Origin: Bradyrhizobium sp. CCBAU 51627
Lineage (GTDB): Bacteria > Pseudomonadota > Alphaproteobacteria > Rhizobiales > Xanthobacteraceae
Length of the DNA stretch: 64,000 nt
Reading direction: 5' to 3'
Assembly (NCBI RefSeq): GCF_028128765.1
Contig: NZ_LBJG01000024.1
Span: 682,001 to 746,000 of the forward strand
Shown: piece by piece, positions 41,567 through 50,801 of the stretch
Numbering within the stretch: position 1 is the stretch's first letter
Layout of the letters: each line of letters opens with the position of its first letter
The notes under the pieces: generated by a model
Seen by the model: the letters and a program-made list of their open reading frames with translations, nothing else
Database searches by the model: none
What the model was told of the DNA's origin: nothing
Position numbers and translations under genes: made by a program

Positions 41567-43105
41567 ATGTCTGCGCACCAGACCGCAACCGCACACGATC
41601 GACGTCCAGACGCGGCCGCTCACTCCGTGGGAGCTGATGGGAGTGGAGTCCTTGCGAACCTCAAACCCGAGGTCTTCTTTCGTTACTTCGAAGAGATCAG
41701 CCGCATTCCCCGTGGGTCATATAATGAGAAGCAGGTCAGCGACTATATCGCCAATTTCGCGCGGGATCGCGGCCTCGAGTGCTATCAGGACGACATTTAC
41801 AATATTCTGGTCAAGAAGCCGGGGACAATCGGCTACGAGAACGCGTCGCCGGTCATCTTCCACGGTCACACCGACATCGTGTGCGAGAGCGATGAGGGCG
41901 TGGAGCACGATTTCGCGAATCAGGGCATCACGCTGCGGATCGATGGCGATTTCATTCACGGCGCGGGCACGACCCTCGGCGCAGACAACACGGTAGGTGT
42001 TGCGCTTGCGCTGTCCGTACTCGACTCCACGGACATTCCACATCCGCCGCTCGAGGTCGTGCTTACCGTTCAGGAAGAGGTGGGAAAGGGAGGCGCTCAA
42101 CACTTCGACGCATCCCGTCTCGCGGGAAGGCGGCTAATCGATTTCAATTGGCACGATCCCAAGAGTCTGTTCGCCGGCTGCGCGGGCGATATCTCGGCGC
42201 GCTTTCGGATCCCGGCCGAATGGCAGAAGGCGCCGGCTGGTTTGACTGCGATGCGATTGTTCGTGAAGGGACTGAGCAGCGGCCACTCGGAGTTCGACAT
42301 TCATCTGGAGCGTGCAAACGCGATCGTCCTTCTGGCCCGGGTCCTCGGTGCGCTTCTTGACGACCTGCCGGTCCGGCTCGCATCGGTCAAGGGAGGCGTC
42401 AACCGGTACGTCATTCCCGGAGACGCCGAAGCAGTCATGTTGCTTCATCAAGCGGATCAAAAGCGTGCAAGCGAGATCGTCCAAAATGTCGCCGCAGAAA
42501 TCAAGAAGGAGTTCGCAGTCAGCGACTCGAAGCTGGAGGTCGGTTTGGAGCCGAGCGCGGGCCGTGTCGATCGTGTGCTTTCGGACGTGACCGCCAATTC
42601 GGTCGTCCAGGCGGTCACGCTTACGCCGAACGGAGTCCAGAGCATGAGCCTTACCATCGCGAATCTGGTGGAAAGCTCGAACACCATTGCGTTGTTGTCG
42701 ACCGGCGAGGAGGAAGTCGAGATTCTCTCGACCATTCCGAGCGCCGTCAGCTCGCGGCGCTACGCCATCCTCAAGCGAATCGAGCGGCTGGCCGAGCTAA
42801 TGGGGCGCGGTACAAAGGTTACCACCTTTGCGGATTGCCCAGAGTGGCCCTACAACAAGGACTCCAGGCTTTTGGCCGTCGCCACCCGCGCGTTCGAGGA
42901 TACGTTCAAGGCCCGGCCTCACGTTGAAGTATCTCACTCGAGCCTCGAGTTGGGTCTTTTTAACAAGAAGATTCCGGGAATCGACATGATCTCGATCGGA
43001 CCGGAAGCGTTCGACGTGCACACGACCCGAGAACGTCTCAATCACACCACCGTCGAGCCTATCTGGCGGCTTCTCAAGGAAATACTCCGCAATCTCAGAG
43101 ATTAG
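41567..43105 (+). CDS. pepD: Aminoacyl-histidine dipeptidase (PepD, M20 family)
   Basis: A 512-residue cytosolic metallodipeptidase that cleaves Xaa-His dipeptides such as carnosine, with a broader range in some members. The di-zinc M20 residues are visible: FHGHTDIVCESD near 101-112, GADNTVGVALAL near 140-151, TVQEEVGKGGAQ near 170-181 and the late SHSSLELGLF. The inserted lid/dimerisation domain (GLSSGHSEFDIHLERANAIV) is typical of PepD. ATG 41567 follows GGGAGGAA with 5-base spacing. It is an unusual neighbour for sugar genes; a role in hydrolysing an amide-linked substrate imported by system 2 is possible. Confidence 0.93.
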   Translation: MSAHQTATAHDRRPDAAAHSVGADGSGVLANLKPEVFFRYFEEISRIPRGSYNEKQVSDYIANFARDRGLECYQDDIYNILVKKPGTIGYENASPVIFHGHTDIVCESDEGVEHDFANQGITLRIDGDFIHGAGTTLGADNTVGVALALSVLDSTDIPHPPLEVVLTVQEEVGKGGAQHFDASRLAGRRLIDFNWHDPKSLFAGCAGDISARFRIPAEWQKAPAGLTAMRLFVKGLSSGHSEFDIHLERANAIVLLARVLGALLDDLPVRLASVKGGVNRYVIPGDAEAVMLLHQADQKRASEIVQNVAAEIKKEFAVSDSKLEVGLEPSAGRVDRVLSDVTANSVVQAVTLTPNGVQSMSLTIANLVESSNTIALLSTGEEEVEILSTIPSAVSSRRYAILKRIERLAELMGRGTKVTTFADCPEWPYNKDSRLLAVATRAFEDTFKARPHVEVSHSSLELGLFNKKIPGIDMISIGPEAFDVHTTRERLNHTTVEPIWRLLKEILRNLRD

Positions 43106-43232
43106 CGCGGCGTCGCGCGTCTCAGCGGCCTGATCGTTGGCAGAGCTCCATAGCGACTGGAGCCCTGGACGAGGCTGCTCGCGCATGCGGGCAGCAAATG
43201 TTGCACCAGAAACAAGTAATTGGAGGGGAAAC

Positions 43233-44300
43233 ATGAAGCGATCTTTTTGTAATTTATTGGCGGCTGGGTTGCTCGCGGCCGCCGTCTTGCCCGGTGTGGC
43301 TTTCGCCGCCGACCCTGGGGCGGTTTTTCCAGGATTCCTCATGGACAAGGTCATTCCGCCGACCGGCAAAGAGGCGAAACCCCAGGTGAAGACCAACCGT
43401 CCCCTGAAGGTCGGTTTCCTGCCGACGGCAATGGATACGTACTATCAGCGTGTGCTGGCTGGAGTGAAGGAGGAGATCGACCGAGCCGGGGGACCTTCCG
43501 CGATCCAACTGCTCGTGCAAGCGCCGAAGAGCCAATCCGCGACGGACGATCAGGTCCGCACGATGGAGGCCTGGATCAACGAACGCGTCGACGCGATAGC
43601 GGTCGCGCTCTACAACGAAGGCGCCTTGGAGCCGTTGATCCGGCGTGCGACCGAAGCGGGAATCCCGGTGTTCCTGTTCAACTCACCTGTCGCCGACGAC
43701 CCCTACTACGTCAGCGATATCGGATACGACCAGAGCGACGGCGGTCGCGCCCAGGCGCAGTGGATTGTCGATAACTACAAGGACAAGGGGGAGGTCAAGA
43801 TTGCCGTCCTGGAAGGCTTGCCCGGTCCGCACACTGCGCAGCGCATGAAGGGCTTCAATGAAGTCCTCTCGAAGTACCCGAACCTGAAGATTGTGGCCAA
43901 GCAGCCGGCCGGTTGGGTGCGCGCGCAAGGTCTCACCGTGACCGAGAACATGCTCACCGCGCATCCCGATGTTGATATTCTCGTTGCGCTCTACGATGAA
44001 ATGGCCCTGGGAGGCCTGCAGGCCTTGAAGGCGAGGAAGCTGAACGGGAAGATTGCGATCGTAGGCTACGAGAACATGAAGGAAGCCAACGACGCGATCA
44101 AGGTCGGCGATTTCGCAGCCACTGTCGATACCGGGGCCAAGGAGGAAGGCCGCAACATCATCCGCGCGGTCGAGCAATTCGTCATGAAGGGCGAAGGCGT
44201 CCCCAAGAAGATCTTCGTCGCGCCGAAGACGTACGATGCCAAGAACATCGGCACGTTTGACCCGGCCGACTACATCTACGTCGCGAAGAATACGAAGTAG
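43233..44300 (+). CDS. Sugar ABC transporter substrate-binding protein, system 2
   Basis: A 355-residue periplasmic protein with a Sec signal (NLLAAGLLAAAVLPGVAFAA, cleavage near AFA-AD). The mature part follows the Peripla_BP_4 pattern: PLKVGFLPTAMDTYYQRVLA, then ERVDAIAVALYNEGALEPLI and the lobe-two segment DILVALYDEMALGGLQAL. It is longer at the N-terminus than the system 1 protein by about 40 residues (PGAVFPGFLMDKVIPPTG). ATG 43233 follows TTGGAGGGG; the upstream frame to 43137 has no similarity. A very stable hairpin separates it from the ATPase gene. Confidence 0.92.
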   Translation: MKRSFCNLLAAGLLAAAVLPGVAFAADPGAVFPGFLMDKVIPPTGKEAKPQVKTNRPLKVGFLPTAMDTYYQRVLAGVKEEIDRAGGPSAIQLLVQAPKSQSATDDQVRTMEAWINERVDAIAVALYNEGALEPLIRRATEAGIPVFLFNSPVADDPYYVSDIGYDQSDGGRAQAQWIVDNYKDKGEVKIAVLEGLPGPHTAQRMKGFNEVLSKYPNLKIVAKQPAGWVRAQGLTVTENMLTAHPDVDILVALYDEMALGGLQALKARKLNGKIAIVGYENMKEANDAIKVGDFAATVDTGAKEEGRNIIRAVEQFVMKGEGVPKKIFVAPKTYDAKNIGTFDPADYIYVAKNTK

Positions 44301-44310
44301 ACGGTCAGGA

Positions 44311-44341
44311 GGAGCCACGCTCGCCGCTCGAGCGTGGCTCC
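44311..44341 (+). other. Intercistronic hairpin after binding-protein gene 2
   Basis: GGAGCCACGCTCG (44311-44323) and CGAGCGTGGCTCC (44329-44341) form a perfect 13-bp stem with a 5-base loop, between the binding-protein stop and the ATPase start. No U-run follows, so full termination is unlikely. The place and strength fit an element that protects the upstream mRNA from 3' decay and lets the binding protein be made in excess. Confidence 0.75.
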
Positions 44342-44369
44342 ATCTGCTGTTGCGAAGGGGGCGACATCA

Positions 44370-45881
44370 ATGGACCGGTCGGAACTGGCGCTCAAAATCA
44401 CAGGCGTTGGCAAGCGCTTCGGAGCGACCAACGCGCTGTCGAGCATTTCGATGAATCTGGCCAAGGGTGAGGTGCTGGGATTGGTGGGCGAAAACGGGGC
44501 CGGAAAATCGACCCTGATGAAGATCCTGTCTGGGGCCCATGTGCGTGACGAGGGCGAAATTGAGGTCGATGGGGTGCGCGTGGAGATCCGGGAGCCGGCG
44601 GAAGCGCAACGGGTAGGTATAGGAATCATCTATCAGGAGCTCAGTCTGTTTCCGGACCTCGATGCGGTTGAAAACATCTTCATCGGCCGGGAGATGTCGT
44701 TTGGAAAATCTCCGAACATCACGGCGCCGCTTCGAAAGAAGGCCATGCGGGAGTGCGCCCGTCAAATCCTAAATGAAGTGCTTAGCGTCGAGATTGATCT
44801 CGATTGCCCGGTTGGCGCGCTCACCCTTGCTCAACGGCAGATCGTCGAAATCGCCAGGACGTTGAACTCGAACGCAAAGATCCTGATCATGGACGAGCCG
44901 ACCGAGGCTCTCGAGAAAGCCGAACGAGAACGGCTCGTCAGAATCATCAACGATCTCAAGCAGGCCGGGAAGTCCGTCATATACGTGTCCCACAAACTGG
45001 ATGAGGTCTTGAGAATCTGTGACCGCGTCGTCGTGATGCGCGATGGAGCGTGCGTCGCCGACCTGCCGACGTCGACGCTCGACGTGAACAAGATGATCGG
45101 CTTGATGATCGGCGGCTCGCTGGCAAAGCAATTTCCGACGAAGACAAGTCCAGGCGCCGATCCTATCCTCAAGGTGGAAGGGCTATCCCGACGCGGAGCA
45201 TTCGACAACGTCAATTTCGAATTGCACGAGGGGGAGATTCTGGGTGTTGCGGGACTCGAAGGATCGGGGAAGAGCCGCCTTCTGAGGGCATTGTTCGGTG
45301 ATGGTGCGGCGGACTCCGGCAGAATCCTGCTGAGGGGACGATCGATCTCGATCGGATCGATATCGGGCGCGATGAACAACGGGATCGCGTTCCTTCCGGC
45401 TGAGCGCAAGACGGAAGGCATCTTCGCCGAACATAGCGTCGGCTGGAATTTGACCGCCTCCAGCTTGAGCAAATTCGGCGGCGTTCGCCTGGATCGTCGA
45501 GCGGAACGCTTTCAATGCGTCAACCATATCCGGAAGATGGGAATCAAATCGGAAGGGCCTCAGCAGCCGATCGGCAAGCTGAGCGGCGGCAACCAGCAGA
45601 AGGTTCTGTTAGCGCGATGGCTGCTGACCGAGCCTGACGTATTGCTTCTCGAGGAGCCGACGCGGGGGATCGACATCAAGGCGAAGGGCGATGTCTACCA
45701 ACTCATCGCCAGCAGCGCGCAGAGCGGAAAGGGGATCATCGTGGTCTCATCTGACAACACCGAGCTGCTGGGGTTGTGTCATCGGATACTGGTCATGTTT
45801 GAAGGCGAGGCGGTCGGAATACTGGACTCGGCTTCCGCAAGCGAAGAAACCATCGCGTCGCTTTCGATTCAGCGGACCTGA
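44370..45881 (+). CDS. Sugar ABC transporter ATP-binding protein (CUT2), system 2
   Basis: A 503-residue ATPase with two fused nucleotide-binding domains. NBD1 has Walker A GENGAGKST at 40-48 and ILIMDEPTEALEKAE; NBD2 has GLEGSGKSRLLRALFG, the canonical signature LSGGNQQKVLLARWLL and LLLEEPTRGIDIKAKG, where the Walker B aspartate reads Glu. ATG 44370 follows GAAGGGGG; an earlier in-frame ATG at 44334 would overlap the hairpin and lacks a ribosome site. The permease gene follows 20 bp after the stop. Confidence 0.92.
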   Translation: MDRSELALKITGVGKRFGATNALSSISMNLAKGEVLGLVGENGAGKSTLMKILSGAHVRDEGEIEVDGVRVEIREPAEAQRVGIGIIYQELSLFPDLDAVENIFIGREMSFGKSPNITAPLRKKAMRECARQILNEVLSVEIDLDCPVGALTLAQRQIVEIARTLNSNAKILIMDEPTEALEKAERERLVRIINDLKQAGKSVIYVSHKLDEVLRICDRVVVMRDGACVADLPTSTLDVNKMIGLMIGGSLAKQFPTKTSPGADPILKVEGLSRRGAFDNVNFELHEGEILGVAGLEGSGKSRLLRALFGDGAADSGRILLRGRSISIGSISGAMNNGIAFLPAERKTEGIFAEHSVGWNLTASSLSKFGGVRLDRRAERFQCVNHIRKMGIKSEGPQQPIGKLSGGNQQKVLLARWLLTEPDVLLLEEPTRGIDIKAKGDVYQLIASSAQSGKGIIVVSSDNTELLGLCHRILVMFEGEAVGILDSASASEETIASLSIQRT

Positions 45882-45901
45882 GAAAAACAATGGAGAACAG
45901 A

Positions 45902-46879
45902 ATGTCGACTCAGGCCTTGGATGCAAAGACCTCGGTATCGAAATTCAGGCTGTCCGGGGGAGCGAGCGGCATCGTGATCGCGCTGATCGTTCTCATAGTG
46001 GCACTTGGAGTCGCATCGCCACGCTTTCTAAGCGTCGGTAACCTCACGGATATCACTCGGCAGGCGGTCTTTGTCGCCATCATCGCCTTCGGCGCGACCC
46101 TCGTCATTGCCATGCGAGGCATTGATCTCTCGGTTGGGTCGACGCTGGCATTCACCGGCCTGATCGCTGCGGACCTGATGAACTGCGGGTTCAATCCGTT
46201 TGTCGGCGTCGCCGCGAGCCTGGCTGTCGGTACGCTGATCGGCATTGTGAACGGCGTTCTGGTTGCAAAAGTCAGGATAGCCGACTTCATCGTCACCATG
46301 GCGATGATGGTTATCACGCGTGGATTGATCATGGTCTACACGGAGGGCATTCCGCTCACCGGCTTGTCGAATCCTTCTTTCCAGGCCTTCGGCCAGGGAT
46401 TCGTCGGGTTCGTGCCGATGCCGGTGTTGGTCACAATCCTGACTTTTGCAGCCGTCTACTTCCTGCTTTATCAAACGCGCTTCGGCCGCTACACGCTGTC
46501 GATCGGTAGCAATCCGGAAGCGGCGCGGCTGGTCGGAATAAGAATCGATCGCGTCAAGATTGCCGTGTATGCACTCACTGGCTTTTTGGCAGCCCTATCC
46601 GGTGTTCTCCTGACCTCACGGCTCGAAGCGGCAATGCCGGAGGCTGGCGAGGGCTATGAGCTGGATGTCATCGCGGCGGTAGTCATGGGAGGCACGAGCC
46701 TCGCCGGAGGCAAAGCGTCCCTGTTGGGAACTGCTGCCGGCGCGGTCCTCATGGCCGTCGTGCGCAATGGTCTCAACATTCTCAACGTCAACACGTTTTG
46801 GCATCAAGTCGTGATCGGCGCGATCATTCTGTTGGCCGTGTGCGCCGACAAGTTTGGTGGCCGCTCGCGAGATACCTGA
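45902..46879 (+). CDS. Sugar ABC transporter permease (CUT2), system 2
   Basis: A 325-residue inner-membrane permease of about ten helices. Family blocks are TLVIAMRGIDLSVGSTLAFT near 62-81, the cytoplasmic loop SNPEAARLVGIRIDRVK and YELDVIAAVVMGGTSLAGGK. ATG 45902 has GGAG a few bases upstream; ATG 45890 is the alternative. The SMP-30 lactonase gene begins 15 bp downstream, which ties this transporter to a sugar-lactone or aldose substrate. Confidence 0.92.
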   Translation: MSTQALDAKTSVSKFRLSGGASGIVIALIVLIVALGVASPRFLSVGNLTDITRQAVFVAIIAFGATLVIAMRGIDLSVGSTLAFTGLIAADLMNCGFNPFVGVAASLAVGTLIGIVNGVLVAKVRIADFIVTMAMMVITRGLIMVYTEGIPLTGLSNPSFQAFGQGFVGFVPMPVLVTILTFAAVYFLLYQTRFGRYTLSIGSNPEAARLVGIRIDRVKIAVYALTGFLAALSGVLLTSRLEAAMPEAGEGYELDVIAAVVMGGTSLAGGKASLLGTAAGAVLMAVVRNGLNILNVNTFWHQVVIGAIILLAVCADKFGGRSRDT

Positions 46880-46894
46880 GCGCGGGAGGCAGCT

Positions 46895-47839
46895 GTGGGT
46901 TTTGGCCTAGGCCCAATCGAGAACAGCTTGCGATATCCCGTCGAGGGCGTCGAACCGCTCGACCGACGGTTCACGTACAAGATCGGAAACGCACCGATCG
47001 AACGTCTCGCAACGGGCTTTGGATGGGTGGAGGGACCTGTCTACTTCGGGGACAATGGTAGTCTTCTCTTCAGCGATATTCCAAACAACCGCATTTATCG
47101 CTGGCTCGAGGCGGATGGACACCTGGGGGTATTTCGAAACCCTTCGAATTATGCGAATGGGCATACCCGCGATCGCAATGGGCGCCTTGTCAGCTGTGAG
47201 CACCTTAGACGAGTTACTCGCACCGAGCTGGACGGGACCATCACCGTCCTGGCGGACCGGTATGAGGGGAAACGCCTCAGCTCGCCAAATGACGTGATTG
47301 TGGCCTCGGACGGTGCGGTGTGGTTCACCGACCCCGGGTACGGCATCGACAGCGACTATGAGGGCGTCAAGCAGGAAGCCGAGCTTCCCCGGGCTGTCTA
47401 CCGATTGGATCCCGCCGGATCGCTCAATGTGGTCGCTGACGATTTCGTGCGGCCCAATGGCCTGGCTTTGTCTCCGGACGAATCGCGGCTGTATGTCGTC
47501 GACAGCGGGATAACGGACGGCGGCCCGTCGCATATCCGCGTCTTCGACGTGGTCGACGGACGCTTGAGGAACGGCGCTGTGTTCGCTGATGATTTCGCTC
47601 CGGGGTTCACCGACGGCCTGCGCGTCGACCTTCATGGAAACGTCTGGTGCAGTATGGGGTGGGCTGATCCCACCGATGATGGCGTCCGCTGCTACTCCCC
47701 CGAAGGCGCCTTGATCGGAAAGATTCATCTGCCGGAGACCTGCGCAAATGTTTGTTTCGGGGGGCGTCGTAAAAACCGGCTTTTCATGGCGGCGAGTACG
47801 TCGATCTACGCGGTGTGCCTCAACACGACGGGTATTTGA
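46895..47839 (+). CDS. SMP-30/gluconolactonase family protein
   Basis: A 314-residue six-bladed beta-propeller lactonase. The divalent metal site residues are visible as Glu in GFGWVEGPVYF near 42-52, Asn in SSPNDVIVASDGAVWFTDPG near 129-148 and Asn/Asp in RPNGLALSPDESRLYVVDSG near 188-207. It hydrolyses an aldono-lactone to the acid. GTG 46895 follows GCGGGAGGC. It sits between ABC system 2 and an SDR, so a path of sugar import, oxidation to lactone and hydrolysis is plausible. If the region handles apiose, this is a candidate apionolactonase, as is the MBL protein at 26514. Confidence 0.9.
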   Translation: MGFGLGPIENSLRYPVEGVEPLDRRFTYKIGNAPIERLATGFGWVEGPVYFGDNGSLLFSDIPNNRIYRWLEADGHLGVFRNPSNYANGHTRDRNGRLVSCEHLRRVTRTELDGTITVLADRYEGKRLSSPNDVIVASDGAVWFTDPGYGIDSDYEGVKQEAELPRAVYRLDPAGSLNVVADDFVRPNGLALSPDESRLYVVDSGITDGGPSHIRVFDVVDGRLRNGAVFADDFAPGFTDGLRVDLHGNVWCSMGWADPTDDGVRCYSPEGALIGKIHLPETCANVCFGGRRKNRLFMAASTSIYAVCLNTTGI

Positions 47840-47881
47840 CGCGCGCCGAAAGCGCGACGGGACAAGACGGGGAGATTTGAA

Positions 47882-48631
47882 GTGCTTGTGGGAAAGGTTG
47901 CTATCGTCACGGGGGCTGGCAAGGGAATGGGCGAGATCCATGCCCGCGAATTCGCAGCGCAACGTGCAGCAGTGGTCCTCACCGATGTCGACACGGAGAA
48001 TGGTCGTCGTGTTGCCGACGAAATATCAGCTTCCGGCGGCAAGGCAATTTTCGTCAATCACGATGTGGTTGATGAAGCCGCGTGGCGCAACGTCGTGGAT
48101 CAGGCGGAGCGATCCTTCGGATATGTCAACGTGCTCGTCAATAATGCAGGAATATTCATCCGCGAGTCGATCGAGAAGCTTTCCGTCGCGGACTTCCGAA
48201 GGCTGTACGAGGTGAACGTCACCGGTGCGTTCCTCGGGTGCAAGCTGGTCGCCCCCAGCATGAAGCGGGCGGGCGGAGGTTCGATCATCAACGTGTCATC
48301 GGTGTCCGGAATCGTCGCGAACATGCCTGGCATGACCGGTTACTCCGCAACCAAAGGAGCTATTCGTATGCTCACCAAAGCCGCGGCCGTCGACCTGTGG
48401 CAGCACGGCATCAGAGTGAACTCCATACACCCGGGCACGATCAGGACACCCCTCAACGAGAATTACTTCTCTGACCCGGAGAAGACGCGGCTCATCCTGG
48501 GAAGCACGCTCATGGCAAGACCCGGAGAGTGCTCGGAAGTATCGGCAGCGCTCACGTTTTTGGCGTCCGACGGATCGAGCTACATGACGGGTTCCGAATT
48601 GGTGGTCGATGGCGGTATGACTGCGGTTTGA
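47882..48631 (+). CDS. Short-chain dehydrogenase/reductase
   Basis: A 249-residue classical SDR with TGAGKGMGEIHAREF (cofactor), NNAGIFIRESIEKL, the active-site serine in INVSSVSG, the catalytic YSATK and the ending MTGSELVVDGGMTAV. It follows the lactonase gene by 42 bp and ends that operon. It may be the sugar dehydrogenase producing the lactone; some SDRs of this type oxidise aldoses such as glucose, galactose or arabinose. The GTG start has GGGGAG upstream. Confidence 0.9.
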   Translation: MLVGKVAIVTGAGKGMGEIHAREFAAQRAAVVLTDVDTENGRRVADEISASGGKAIFVNHDVVDEAAWRNVVDQAERSFGYVNVLVNNAGIFIRESIEKLSVADFRRLYEVNVTGAFLGCKLVAPSMKRAGGGSIINVSSVSGIVANMPGMTGYSATKGAIRMLTKAAAVDLWQHGIRVNSIHPGTIRTPLNENYFSDPEKTRLILGSTLMARPGECSEVSAALTFLASDGSSYMTGSELVVDGGMTAV

Positions 48632-48721
48632 AGGCCTGCCGGATATCAGCCTCAGCCAGAACGCGATCAAACCCCGAGAGAAGTAGGATAAGGCTCAAAA
48701 TGCCATTTCAGTCGCAAGGGT

Positions 48722-48838
48722 TCACCAGGCCTGATCGACAGGAGTGACAATGACCTCGTTGATTGCGACGCTTGGCGGCTGGTTCAGCGCGAAAACCACC
48801 GCTTAGCGCGACGCGCCGGTGATGAACCATGTCTTCAT
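48722..48838 (-). pseudogene. SDR gene deletion scar
   Basis: The minus strand reads, in one frame, MKTWFITGASR, a TAA stop, then AVVFALNQPPSVAINEVIVT, PVDQAW and TGA. The first part is the exact start of an SDR of the MKTWFITGASRGFG type, the second is the typical C-terminal end of the same family. About 200 residues in between are gone, leaving 39 codons. A ribosome site (GAGGAG) still precedes the ATG. It lies 34 bp after the RibD-like gene and was the last gene of that minus-strand operon. Confidence 0.8.
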
Positions 48839-48872
48839 GAGATGCTCCTCAAAACGCTGGGCGGAAGCCGTC

Positions 48873-49571
48873 TCAGACGTAGGAGACGGAGTAGCGGAGG
48901 TGGACGATGCCATTGCGCCGCATTTCGTACGCGCTGATCGAGAGGCGAACATGGTCGGCAAGCCCGTCGGGACCGGCCTCGAACAAGGTCCGACCGCCAC
49001 TGCGCCCGCCGATCGCAGGGAAGAGAAGCAGGCTGATCTCGTCGACGAGCCCGGCCTTGAAAAACGTCCCGTTGGTGTGGCTACCGCCTTCCAGGAGCAA
49101 GCGCCTGATCCCGAAGCGATCGGCGAGGATCTCGAGGACCGCGGCAAGGTCGATCGTCTCGTCTTCGGCGACGATGTAGGAGATGCCGTCGGCGGCGAGC
49201 TCCGCCAGATGCGTGTCCGATACATCGCGGCCGAGAACCATGATGATCGGCGCGCCGTAGGTCTCAGGGCTCGTCCAGTGGAGCTTGCCATCCTGATCGA
49301 TCAGGATGGCGTAATCATCGGCACCGGTACGGGCGACGTGGACCGGCCTTCCGACCTCGCCATGATCGCTCGGTGGATGGGGCTCGCCATCCGCGAACTC
49401 TTCACCGACCGCGCGCCCGGCGATCCAGGCATCACATTTGAGCTCGTCGTGCACCCGGTCATATTCGGCAACCAGATCGTCCGACGAGCGGCCTGTCGAC
49501 GGGCTCCACTGATCAACGACGAGCTGACCGTCGAGCGGGCTCATCATGTGGCAGATGACGTGAGGCTTCAT
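48873..49571 (-). CDS. RibD C-terminal/dihydrofolate reductase-like protein
   Basis: A 232-residue NADPH-dependent reductase-fold protein of the RibD_C group. Its start MKPHVICHMMSPLDGQLVVD matches the conserved substrate-loop region, and RRLLLEGGSHTNGTFFKAGL matches the cofactor-side motif, followed by VDEISLLLFPAIGG. No deaminase domain is present. Such stand-alone members are often of unknown function rather than riboflavin synthesis. The ATG overlaps the MFS stop by 4 bp; a longer frame runs back through the MFS gene and is not used. Confidence 0.88.
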   Translation of the reverse strand: MKPHVICHMMSPLDGQLVVDQWSPSTGRSSDDLVAEYDRVHDELKCDAWIAGRAVGEEFADGEPHPPSDHGEVGRPVHVARTGADDYAILIDQDGKLHWTSPETYGAPIIMVLGRDVSDTHLAELAADGISYIVAEDETIDLAAVLEILADRFGIRRLLLEGGSHTNGTFFKAGLVDEISLLLFPAIGGRSGGRTLFEAGPDGLADHVRLSISAYEMRRNGIVHLRYSVSYV

Positions 49572-50773
49572 GTTTCCTCTCCTGGAGAAGGGGCAGCAGC
49601 ACCGCGCATCAGCAGCACCGAGATTGTCATGATCCCCAACTCGCCCGCCGCCAGCGCGGCACCCACGAGGCCGGTCGACGCCCAGCCGTAACCGGCTGCG
49701 ATCGCGCGCCTGCCCGCCCACGCGCCGATCGCGTTGGACAGGTTGAAAGCCGAATGGTTCATCGCGGCGGCCAAGGACTGCGCTTGGCGTGCAACGTCCA
49801 TAAGCCGCGCCTGAAGCGCAGGCACGAGCGCGAAGCCGATGCCGATCATGAAGAGCGACGCGCCGGCCAGGATCGGGTTGGGTGCGGTGAGAAAGAAGAG
49901 CGCGAGGAACACGATGTTCCAGACGATGATGCCGAAAATCGACGGGATCAGCGCCCGGTCCGCGAGCCACCCGCCGGTGATGTTGCCGACGATCATGCCC
50001 AGGCCCCACAGCGCGAGGAACAGGGGCACCGTGCCCTTGGTCACGCCGGTTTCCTGACCAAGGGTTGGCGTGATGTAGCTGTAGACAGCGAACATGCTGC
50101 CGAACCCGATCGTCGCAACCGCGAGCGTCAACCAGATCTGCGGGCGGGGGAAGGCGGACAGCTCGCGCCGTGGACTTGCGTCCTCGTCCGCTTCGATCAC
50201 GGGAATAAGAACGCGCAGCATCACCAAAAGCAAGGCACCGCCAACGGCGACTAGTCCGAAAGCCGACCGCCAGCCAAAGCTCTGGCCGAGCCACGTCGTC
50301 AGCGGCACGCCGACGAGGTTCGCAGCGGCCAGCCCCAACATGACGCGGCCAATCGCCTGCGCGCGCTGGGAGGGCGGCGCCATGGCTGCCGCCACGATTG
50401 AGGCCGTCCCGTAATAGGCGCCATGGGGGAGCCCCGCAAGGAAGCGCGCAGCCGCGATGCCGAGATAGTCCGGAGTGACCGCGGAGGCGAGATTGCCCAC
50501 CAGTACGATCGCGGCGAGCAGCAGGAGCAGGTTTCGCTTCTCCATGCGCGATGTCGCAATGGCAAGGACCGGCGCGCCGATAACGACGCCGAGCGCATAG
50601 GCGCTGATGAAATTGCCTGCCTGTGGGATGGAGACGCCGGCCGACTGCGCCATGCCGGGCAGAAGTCCCATGGCGGCGAACTCGCCGGTTCCGATAAAGA
50701 GGCCACCCAGACCGAGCGCGATCTGCGCGAGCGCCACGCCCTGCGGGGCGGCGACAACCTTGTCCTGTATCAT
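49568..50773 (-). CDS. MFS transporter (DHA1-like, YdhP/AraJ type)
   Basis: A 401-residue, twelve-helix major facilitator protein. The first half has the efflux-type GTGEFAAMGLLPGMAQSAGV segment, the loop-2 region TSRMEKRNLLLLLAAIVLVG and RFLAGLPHGAYYGTASIVAA; the second half starts after a polar loop near 200. Members export sugars or drugs. ATG 50773 (MIQDKVVAAPQGVALAQI) is the likely start; the frame is open to 50926 without similarity. It lies 28 bp after BKACE copy 2 and overlaps the RibD-like gene. Confidence 0.9.
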   Translation of the reverse strand: MIQDKVVAAPQGVALAQIALGLGGLFIGTGEFAAMGLLPGMAQSAGVSIPQAGNFISAYALGVVIGAPVLAIATSRMEKRNLLLLLAAIVLVGNLASAVTPDYLGIAAARFLAGLPHGAYYGTASIVAAAMAPPSQRAQAIGRVMLGLAAANLVGVPLTTWLGQSFGWRSAFGLVAVGGALLLVMLRVLIPVIEADEDASPRRELSAFPRPQIWLTLAVATIGFGSMFAVYSYITPTLGQETGVTKGTVPLFLALWGLGMIVGNITGGWLADRALIPSIFGIIVWNIVFLALFFLTAPNPILAGASLFMIGIGFALVPALQARLMDVARQAQSLAAAMNHSAFNLSNAIGAWAGRRAIAAGYGWASTGLVGAALAAGELGIMTISVLLMRGAAAPSPGEET

Positions 50774-50801
50774 GATCCTTGTCTTTCTCGTGCTGCCCGG
50801 A

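Noticed and set aside
49572..50294. N-terminal extension of the RibD-like protein
   Set aside because: This part overlaps the MFS gene in another frame and has no similarity; ATG 49571 overlaps the MFS stop and matches the family start.
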